Below, piece after piece: positions 58,446-64,000 of a DNA stretch of 64,000 bases. Each line of letters begins with the position of its first letter. The first letter of the stretch is position 1. The notes beneath the pieces are model-generated. The model saw only the letters and a program-made list of their open reading frames with translations, did no database searches and was not told the origin of the DNA. Made by a program: the position numbers and the translations under genes. The DNA comes from Kumtagia sp964244725 (GTDB taxonomy: Bacteria > Pseudomonadota > Alphaproteobacteria > Rhizobiales > Rhizobiaceae), in NCBI GenBank assembly GCA_964244725.1, contig CAXTJQ010000013.1, forward strand, positions 1-64,000, in the 5' to 3' direction.

Positions 58446-58856
58446 ATGAGATTTCGCGTTTGCGCGTTCGCCGCGCTGCTCGCCGTTTCGGGCTGCGCCA
58501 CGATGGGCGGCAAACCGGCGACCGATGCGGGCGATCCTGCCCTCGGCGCCAGCGGCAACGCCACGATGGTCGGCGGGCTGGTCGGCGGCACGGTGGGCGA
58601 TGGCCTCGGGCGCGGCGATCGGCGCAAGGCCCTGGCGGCCGAGTACCGGGCGCTCGAATACAACCAGAGCGGCCAGGCGGTCGCCTGGACCGGGGAGCGC
58701 GGTCGCTCGGGCGAAGTGGTCCCGGCCCAGCCCTACCGGGTCGGCTCGCAGGACTGCCGGCAATACAGCCACAAGGTCACGGTGGACGGACAGGCGCGTA
58801 TGGCGCGCGGCACGGCCTGCCGCAACACGGACGGCAGCTGGGCGACGCTGAGCTGA
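58446..58856 (+). CDS. 17-kDa surface antigen-like lipoprotein
   Basis: A 136-residue lipoprotein with signal peptide RFRVCAFAALLAVSGC; the lipobox cysteine is residue 17. The mature protein has a glycine-rich spacer (MVGGLVGGTVGDGLGRGDRR), then ALAAEYRALEYNQSGQAVAW and a CRQYSHKVTVDGQARMARG to ACRNTDGSW end with two cysteines. This fits the RT0821/Lpp0805 surface family related to rickettsial 17-kDa antigens. It should sit in the outer membrane. It follows feuQ by about 110 bases. Confidence 0.87.
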   Translation: MRFRVCAFAALLAVSGCATMGGKPATDAGDPALGASGNATMVGGLVGGTVGDGLGRGDRRKALAAEYRALEYNQSGQAVAWTGERGRSGEVVPAQPYRVGSQDCRQYSHKVTVDGQARMARGTACRNTDGSWATLS

Positions 58857-58928
58857 CGCCCGCGCGCAGTCAATCCGCCGCAGCGGCGGCGATTGGCTTG
58901 GCCAAGGTGGGCGAGTATTGGAAGCTTC

Positions 58929-60068
58929 ATGCTGTTCTGGATCATCGCGGCGGCCTTGACGATTGCGGCGAGCTTCATGGTCCTGCTGCCGCTGACGCGC
59001 GGGAGCGGCGCCCCGGAGGCGGAAAACGCTCATGACATCGAGGTCTACCGCGACCAGCTCTCCGAACTCGACCGCGATGCGGCGCGCGGCCTGATCGGTC
59101 CTGCGGATGCCGAGGAAGCGCGCGCCGAGGTCGCCCGCCGCATCCTGAAGGCCGCGTCGCCGCCGGGAGCCGCGAAGAGGTGGAATCCAAGCGCGGCGCG
59201 CGCCATGGGCGCAGCGGCCGTCTTGGCCGTGCCTCTGATCAGCTGGGGGCTGTACGAGCAACTTGGATCGCCGGCGCTGCCCGGCCAGCCGCTGAGCGCG
59301 CGTCTCGCCGAGGATCCGGCCAAGGTCTCCATGGACGATCTGGTGGCGCGCTCCGAGGGCTATCTCGTTTCGCATCCCGAGGACGGGCGCGGCTGGGACG
59401 TGCTCGCGCCGATCTATCAGCGCGCCGGCCGGCTCGAAGACGCCATCGCGGCCTACCGCAACGCGATCCGGCTGCTCGGTCCGAGCGTGGCGCGGCTCTC
59501 AGGCATCGGCGAGGCGCTGGCCTATGTGGCCGGGGGAAGGGTGACGCCCGAGGCGCGCGCGTCCTTCCAGCAGGCGCTGGCGCTCGACGGCAAGGATGCG
59601 CGGGCGCAATTCTATCTGGCCGCGGGATTGGCGCAGCAGCAAAAATTAGCCGAGGCGGCAAGCGCCTGGCGCGCGATGGCCGCCGAACTTCCCGCCGACG
59701 ACCCATGGCGGAACGCCGCCGAGCGCGCGGTCGCGGCGGCCGAACGGATGCTGGCCGGCCCGATGACGTCCGCCGTCGAGGGTCCGGATCAGGGCGACGT
59801 CGACGCCGCGGTCGCTATGCCTGACGGCGACCGGAAGGCCATGATCGAGAGCATGGTCGCCGGCCTGGACGCAAGGCTGCGTGAAAATCCGCGCGACCCG
59901 GAAGGCTGGCTGCGCCTCGTCCGTTCCTATTCGGTGATCGGCCGATCCGACGCGGCCCGCGACGCGCTGGATCGCGGCCTCCAGGCGCTGGGCGGCGACC
60001 GCGCCGCCGCCGGGCAACTTCAGGCGCTGGCGGCGGCGCTCGGCATCGACGCGACGCGGAAGGAATGA
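58929..60068 (+). CDS. ccmI: cytochrome c maturation protein CcmI
   Basis: Also called cycH. The 379-residue protein has an N-terminal membrane pair (LFWIIAAALTIAASFMVLLPL and a second segment AVLAVPLISWGLYEQL) with a conserved HDIEVYRDQLSELDRDAARGL loop, and a C-terminal TPR domain (about 140-370: GWDVLAPIYQRAGRLEDAIA). CcmI holds apocytochrome for the heme lyase. ATG at 58929 has GGAAG upstream. Its stop overlaps ccmE (ATGA). First gene of the cycHJKL operon. Confidence 0.95.
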   Translation: MLFWIIAAALTIAASFMVLLPLTRGSGAPEAENAHDIEVYRDQLSELDRDAARGLIGPADAEEARAEVARRILKAASPPGAAKRWNPSAARAMGAAAVLAVPLISWGLYEQLGSPALPGQPLSARLAEDPAKVSMDDLVARSEGYLVSHPEDGRGWDVLAPIYQRAGRLEDAIAAYRNAIRLLGPSVARLSGIGEALAYVAGGRVTPEARASFQQALALDGKDARAQFYLAAGLAQQQKLAEAASAWRAMAAELPADDPWRNAAERAVAAAERMLAGPMTSAVEGPDQGDVDAAVAMPDGDRKAMIESMVAGLDARLRENPRDPEGWLRLVRSYSVIGRSDAARDALDRGLQALGGDRAAAGQLQALAAALGIDATRKE

Positions 60069-60523
60069 GCATGACGCGCAAGCAGAAGCGATTGGCCGTC
60101 ATCGCCGGCGCGCTGGCCTTCCTCGGCGCGGCGATGGGGCTGACCCTCTATGCGCTCGGGCAAAAGGCGTCGTTCTTCTTCATGCCGGCCGAATTGCAGG
60201 CGGCGACGCTGCAGCCGGGCCAGCGCATCCGCCTGGGCGGACTGGTCGCGGACGGGTCCGTGCGACGCGGGCAGGGGACGGAGGTCGAGTTCGCCGTGAC
60301 CGACAAGGAAAAATCCGTTCCCGTGACGTTCACCGGCATTCTCCCCGACCTTTTTCGCGAGGGGCAAGGCGTCATCACCGAGGGCGTGATGGGCGCGAAC
60401 GGCGTCTTCAAGGCCGACAGCGTGCTCGCCAAGCACGACGAGACATACATGCCCAAGGAGGTGGCCGACAGCCTGAAGAAGAAGGGCGTGTGGAAGCAGA
60501 CATCCGCCGGAGCGGGCTCCTGA
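60065..60523 (+). CDS. ccmE: heme chaperone CcmE
   Basis: Also called cycJ. A 152-residue protein with a signal anchor (LAVIAGALAFLGAAMGLTLYAL) and an OB-fold periplasmic domain. The covalent heme-binding histidine lies in VLAKHDETYMPKEV (His130 or near), diagnostic of CcmE. It passes heme from CcmC to the CcmF/H ligase. ATGA overlap with ccmI and one base between its stop and ccmF. Confidence 0.96.
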   Translation: MSMTRKQKRLAVIAGALAFLGAAMGLTLYALGQKASFFFMPAELQAATLQPGQRIRLGGLVADGSVRRGQGTEVEFAVTDKEKSVPVTFTGILPDLFREGQGVITEGVMGANGVFKADSVLAKHDETYMPKEVADSLKKKGVWKQTSAGAGS

Positions 60524-60524
60524 C

Positions 60525-62513
60525 ATGATCGCAGAACTCGGTCATTTCGCGCTGATCCTGGCCTTCGCGCTTTCCGTGGTGCAATCGACGGCGCCGCTGC
60601 TCGGCGCGCGCATCGGCGACCAGCGCCTGATCGCAACCGGCGGACCCGTCGCGGTCGGCAGCTTCCTGTTCACCGGCCTGGCCTTCGCCGCGCTGGTGGC
60701 GGCCTACGTCCAGTCCGACTTCTCGGTGATGAACGTGTGGGAGAATTCCCATTCGCTGAAGCCGATGCTCTACAAGATCACCGGGACGTGGGGAAACCAC
60801 GAGGGCTCGATGCTCCTTTGGGTCCTCATCCTGACCCTGTTCGGCGCGCTAGTCGCAGGCTTCGGCTACAATCTGCCGGCGACGCTTCGCGCCAACGTTC
60901 TGGCCGTGCAGGGATGGATCGGGACGGCGTTCCTGCTGTTCATCCTGACAACCTCCAACCCGTTCACGCGGCTGACGCCAGCGCCCTATGAGGGCCGCGA
61001 CCTGAATCCCGTGCTGCAGGACATCGGCCTCGCGATCCACCCGCCGATGCTCTATCTCGGTTATGTCGGCTTCTCGATCTCGTTCTCCTTCGCGGTCGCG
61101 GCCCTGATCGAGGGGCGCATCGACGCCGCCTGGGCGCGATGGGTGCGGCCGTGGACGCTCGCGGCCTGGATATTCCTCACCGGCGGCATCGCGATGGGTT
61201 CCTACTGGGCCTATTACGAGCTTGGCTGGGGCGGGTTCTGGTTCTGGGACCCGGTCGAGAACGCCTCGTTCATGCCGTGGCTCGCCGGCACCGCGCTGCT
61301 GCACTCGGCGATTGTCATGGAAAAGCGATCGGCGCTGAAGATCTGGACCGTCCTGCTCGCGATCCTGACCTTCTCGCTCTCGCTGCTCGGCACGTTCCTC
61401 GTGCGCTCCGGCGTGCTGACCTCCGTCCACGCCTTCGCGACGGACCCGACGCGCGGCGTGTTCATCCTGGCGATCCTGGTGCTGTTCATCGGCGGGTCGC
61501 TGGCGCTGTTCGCGGTGCGCGCCGGGACGCTCTCGGCGGGGGGGCTGTTCCAGCCGATCTCGCGCGAAGGCGCGCTTGTCCTCAACAATCTGTTCCTGAC
61601 GACGGCCGCCGCGACCGTCCTGATCGGCACGCTCTATCCGCTGATCGTCGAGGCGGTGTCGGACGACAAGATCTCGGTCGGCGCGCCGTTCTTCAACCTG
61701 ACCTTCGGCCCGCTGATGGCGCCGCTGCTGGCGATGGTCCCGTTCGGACCGCTGCTCGCCTGGAAGCGTGGCGACCTCTACGCGGTGACGCAGCGGCTGA
61801 TGGCGGCGTTCGGCGGCGCGCTGCTCGCGATTCTCGTCACCTTGCTGTTCGTCGACGGAGCATCGGTCTTCGCGGCGCTCGGCGTCGGCTTGAGCGCGTG
61901 GATGGTGCTCGGCGCGCTGACCGACCTCGCAACCAAATCGGCGGTAGGCAGCGTGCCGCTGACAACGGCTGCACGCCGTTTCGCGGGCCTGCCCCGTTCC
62001 GTCTACGGCACGGCGCTGGCCCATGCGGGCATCGGCCTGACGACCCTCGGCGTTGTCTGCACGATTGCCTTCCAGGCCGAGACCATCACCACCATGAAGC
62101 CGGGCGGCGCGACCGAGATCGCGGGCTACACGCTGCGCTACGTTGGACTGACGCCGGGCGCGGGACCAAACTACAGCGAACAGCGCGCCGCCTTCACGCT
62201 GATGTCGGGCGAGACGGCGCGCGGCGAAATCAGCGCGGCGAAGCGCTTCTACCCTGCGCGGCAAACCCCGACGACCGAGGCCGGGATCAAGACCATCGGG
62301 CTCAGCCAGCTCTACGTCTCGCTCGGCGACCCGACCGACGACGGCGGCATCGTGGTGCGGATCTGGTGGAAGCCGCTCGTGACCCTGATCTGGCTCGGAG
62401 CGCTGGTCATGATGGCGGCGGGAGCGGTGTCCCTTTCGGATCGCCGCCTGCGGGTCGGCGCGCCCAAGCCGCGCGCCCGCCGGTCCCAAACCGTGCCGGA
62501 GCCGTCGGCATGA
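60525..62513 (+). CDS. ccmF: heme lyase subunit CcmF
   Basis: Also called cycK. A 662-residue polytopic membrane protein with about 15 helices. The WWD heme-handling domain is visible at GGFWFWDPVENASFMPWLAG (about residue 235), with conserved histidines in SHSLKPMLYKITGTWGNHEG-type region (quoted in part) and TALLHSAIVMEKR. It joins heme to the CxxCH of apocytochromes on the periplasmic face. The stop overlaps ccmH by 4 bases. Intact. Confidence 0.96.
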   Translation: MIAELGHFALILAFALSVVQSTAPLLGARIGDQRLIATGGPVAVGSFLFTGLAFAALVAAYVQSDFSVMNVWENSHSLKPMLYKITGTWGNHEGSMLLWVLILTLFGALVAGFGYNLPATLRANVLAVQGWIGTAFLLFILTTSNPFTRLTPAPYEGRDLNPVLQDIGLAIHPPMLYLGYVGFSISFSFAVAALIEGRIDAAWARWVRPWTLAAWIFLTGGIAMGSYWAYYELGWGGFWFWDPVENASFMPWLAGTALLHSAIVMEKRSALKIWTVLLAILTFSLSLLGTFLVRSGVLTSVHAFATDPTRGVFILAILVLFIGGSLALFAVRAGTLSAGGLFQPISREGALVLNNLFLTTAAATVLIGTLYPLIVEAVSDDKISVGAPFFNLTFGPLMAPLLAMVPFGPLLAWKRGDLYAVTQRLMAAFGGALLAILVTLLFVDGASVFAALGVGLSAWMVLGALTDLATKSAVGSVPLTTAARRFAGLPRSVYGTALAHAGIGLTTLGVVCTIAFQAETITTMKPGGATEIAGYTLRYVGLTPGAGPNYSEQRAAFTLMSGETARGEISAAKRFYPARQTPTTEAGIKTIGLSQLYVSLGDPTDDGGIVVRIWWKPLVTLIWLGALVMMAAGAVSLSDRRLRVGAPKPRARRSQTVPEPSA

Positions 62514-62980
62514 AGGCGTCGGCGCTGGCGATCGGGTTTGCGCTCTATCTTCTGGCGGCGTCGGGGGCGTTCGCCGTCCAGCCCGGCGAACGGCTTGCCG
62601 ATCCGATGCTCGAGGCGCGTGCGCGCACGCTGTCGGCGGAATTGCGCTGCATGGTGTGCCAAAACCAGTCGATCGACGATTCCGACGCCGACCTGGCGCA
62701 TGACCTGCGCGTGCTGGTGCGCGAGCGGATCCAGGCCGGCGACGGCGACGCCGCGGTGCTGGACTTCATCGTCGCGCGCTACGGCGAATTCGTCCTCCTC
62801 AAGCCGCGCTTCAGCGCCCGCAACGCCCTGCTCTGGGGCGCGCCGGTGCTGATGCTGGCGGCGGGCGCGGGATATGCGGTCATGGCGATGCGAAGGCGCG
62901 GCCGTGTCGCAACGCCTGGTTTGACGGATGAGGAGGAAGCTGCGTTGGCGAAGGTATTCGGGACAACTGACAGGCTTTGA
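62510..62980 (+). CDS. ccmH: cytochrome c maturation thiol protein CcmH
   Basis: Also called cycL. A 156-residue protein with signal peptide (SALAIGFALYLLAASGAFA), the redox motif LRCMVCQNQSIDDSDADLA and a C-terminal membrane helix (ALLWGAPVLMLAAGAGYAVM). It reduces the cysteines of the apocytochrome heme site before ligation. Last gene of cycHJKL. A mazEF pair, not degP, follows directly. Confidence 0.96.
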   Translation: MKASALAIGFALYLLAASGAFAVQPGERLADPMLEARARTLSAELRCMVCQNQSIDDSDADLAHDLRVLVRERIQAGDGDAAVLDFIVARYGEFVLLKPRFSARNALLWGAPVLMLAAGAGYAVMAMRRRGRVATPGLTDEEEAALAKVFGTTDRL

Positions 62981-63005
62981 CTTTGGCCGATGTTGAATTA
63001 TCAAG

Positions 63006-63033
63006 TTGACATCCAATGTCCCATACGTATCGT
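63006..63033 (+). promoter_or_regulatory. mazEF promoter with overlapping inverted repeat
   Basis: TTGACA (63006-63011) and TATCGT (63028-63033) are spaced 16 bases. GACAT-CCA-ATGTC (63008-63020) is a perfect inverted repeat overlapping the -35 element, a plausible site for MazE autoregulation. Confidence 0.5.
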
Positions 63034-63065
63034 CATCGTAGACACGCAGCCGCTAAGGAACGTCC

Positions 63066-63308
63066 ATGATCGCTCATGTCGCAAAATGGGGCAACAGCCT
63101 TGCGCTGCGGATTCCGACAGCTTTTGCTCGCCAGATTTCGGTGACCGAAGGTGTTTCGGTCGACATTTCCGTGGCGGATGGCGCGCTGGTGGTCCGTCCG
63201 ATCGATGAACCGGATGTCTATGATCTGGATGCCCTTCTGGCTGGAATCACGGAAGAAAATCGTCATGGCGAGATTGCCGCCGGCCGGTCGGCCGGCAACG
63301 AAATCTAG
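63066..63308 (+). CDS. mazE: MazE-type antitoxin (AbrB fold)
   Basis: An 80-residue protein with the swapped-hairpin AbrB/SpoVT DNA-binding fold: AHVAKWGNSLALRIPTAFAR, then ADGALVVRPIDE, and an acidic C-terminal tail (YDLDALLAGITEENRHGE) that wraps the toxin. It neutralises MazF and represses the pair. AAGGAA precedes the ATG. Its end overlaps mazF by 44 bases. It lies between ccmH and degP. Confidence 0.92.
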   Translation: MIAHVAKWGNSLALRIPTAFARQISVTEGVSVDISVADGALVVRPIDEPDVYDLDALLAGITEENRHGEIAAGRSAGNEI

Positions 63309-63642
63309 AGAACCTTACTGCCCGGAGCAGTATGATGTCGTCCATATCCAATTCGATCCGCAGGCGGGCCGGGAGCAAGCGGAAAACAGATACGCCTTGG
63401 TGCTGTCGCCTCGCAAATACAATGCTGTCGCTCGGCTCTGCGTACTTTGCCCGATAACCACGAAGGTGAAAGGATATCCTTTTGAAGTCGCGGTAGGCGA
63501 CGGTGGAAAGACCAGGGGCGTGGTTCTGGCCGATCAGATCAAGAGCTTTGACTGGTCGGCCCGGAATGCCAGATTTTTCGAGCACCGGCCTGACGTAGCG
63601 CCGCATGTGATCGGAAAGGTCAAGGCGCTTCTCGGGATCTAG
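63265..63642 (+). CDS. mazF: MazF-type endoribonuclease toxin
   Basis: A 125-residue PemK/MazF ribonuclease. Blocks: REPYCPEQYDVVHIQFDPQA, ENRYALVLSPRKYNAVARL, CPITTKVKGYPFEVAVGD and GVVLADQIKSFDWSARNARF. The conserved R/D/S set in these strands cuts single-stranded mRNA at short motifs. ATG at 63265 has GGAAG upstream and lies inside mazE, so the two are translationally coupled. It looks intact. Confidence 0.93.
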   Translation: MARLPPAGRPATKSREPYCPEQYDVVHIQFDPQAGREQAENRYALVLSPRKYNAVARLCVLCPITTKVKGYPFEVAVGDGGKTRGVVLADQIKSFDWSARNARFFEHRPDVAPHVIGKVKALLGI

Positions 63643-63779
63643 CATATGAAGGCCGCTGTCGGCCCCCAACATTACAATCATTTCACCTGCCGGAAATGGC
63701 GCCGTAATGTGAGCGCTCCTATCTCTGTCGCCAGAGGATGCCGATGTCATGCATCCCGCTGCAGAGGATTTCAGCCACC

Positions 63780-64000
63780 ATGACCACCCCCCAGACCCCC
63801 TTGTCGCGGACCCGGACGCGTCTCCTGGCCGCAGTCGCTTCGGTCGCGATCGCCGGCGCCATCGGCTTCGGCGCCGTCGCGTCGGGCACCGCGCCCGTGC
63901 TTGCCGACGCTGTCCGCATCGAAGCGCCCCAGGCGCCGGGCTTCGCCGATGTCGTCGAAAAGGTCTCGCCGGCCGTCGTCAGCGTTCAGGTCAAGGCCAA
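63780..64000 (+). CDS. degP: DegP/HtrA-type periplasmic protease, 5' part only
   Basis: The frame is cut by the window end. The visible 73 residues have a signal peptide (RLLAAVASVAIAGAIGFGAVA) and the first conserved strand of DegP proteases, FADVVEKVSPAVVSVQVKA. The protease would process or refold misfolded envelope proteins in the periplasm. ATGs at 63738 and 63744 are in frame; the latter has AGAGGA at better spacing and could be the true start. Position after the ccm genes matches rhizobial gene order. Confidence 0.85.
   Translation, partial: MTTPQTPLSRTRTRLLAAVASVAIAGAIGFGAVASGTAPVLADAVRIEAPQAPGFADVVEKVSPAVVSVQVKA

Noticed and set aside
1..64000. CRISPR arrays, insertion sequences and rRNA genes
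   Set aside because: No regularly spaced repeats, no transposase-like protein with terminal repeats, and no rRNA sequence was seen on either strand.

Overview
The window reads as chromosome of a GC-rich alphaproteobacterium of the order Hyphomicrobiales (Rhizobiales), probably close to Phyllobacteriaceae/Mesorhizobium-type bacteria. Indicators are a betICAB choline-sulfate/betaine locus, MucR, a TIGR03808 Tat protein, DUF1491, DUF2336 and DUF5330 proteins, the feuN-feuP-feuQ regulatory genes beside cycHJKL (ccmI/E/F/H) and degP, and a Rhodobacter-type gene transfer agent (GTA) cluster. All assignments come from reading the sequence and from memory of the families; no database was searched.

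Layout. 1-1000: tRNA-Pro and a putative glycosyltransferase. 1.0-8.2 kb: a minus-strand choline-O-sulfate to glycine betaine operon (betI-betC-GST-PLP lyase-betA-small membrane protein-betB) with a BetI-like operator. 8.2-23 kb: housekeeping genes including asparaginase, methylmalonyl-CoA mutase small subunit, a HerA-like ATPase, a nucleotidyltransferase-fold protein, an L,D-transpeptidase, a haloacid dehalogenase, a class IV aminotransferase, Fe-type superoxide dismutase, two c-type cytochromes and oligopeptidase B. 23-34.5 kb: MucR, a split GafA-like GTA activator pair (gafY/gafZ-like), SufE, a membrane histidine kinase, a peptidoglycan-binding protein, several DUF proteins and a class A penicillin-binding protein. 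34.7-36.3 kb: dhaK-dhaL.

36.3-39.2 kb is an accessory patch. A RelE/HigB-type toxin and XRE antitoxin lie between dhaL and a decayed second copy of the dhaL 3' end. After them come AT-rich genes for a short adenine methyltransferase, a putative winged-helix protein and an unknown 254-residue protein.

39.2-55.9 kb is a complete RcGTA-like structural cluster (terminases, portal, protease, capsid, connectors, tail, hub, peptidase, megatron) with no integrase, repressor or replication genes. Three things are unusual. The promoter and 5' gene segment are tandemly duplicated, each copy carrying a palindrome between its -35 and -10 elements. A perfect intrinsic terminator sits after the capsid gene. 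Between portal and protease lies a polymorphic-toxin cassette: an RNase A-like (CdiA-CT type) toxin behind a phage-type linker, then two tandem immunity-like genes. The toxin carries an apparent one-base insertion and the second immunity gene an apparent one-base deletion, so the cassette looks like a decaying GTA-borne toxin-immunity module.

55.9-64 kb: feuN-feuP-feuQ, a surface-antigen-like lipoprotein, the cytochrome c maturation genes ccmI/ccmE/ccmF/ccmH, a mazEF pair inserted before degP, and the first part of degP, cut by the window end. Working model: gafY/gafZ-like activators switch on the GTA operon, whose particles may once have carried the RNase toxin; feuNPQ and MucR supply envelope and exopolysaccharide regulation.
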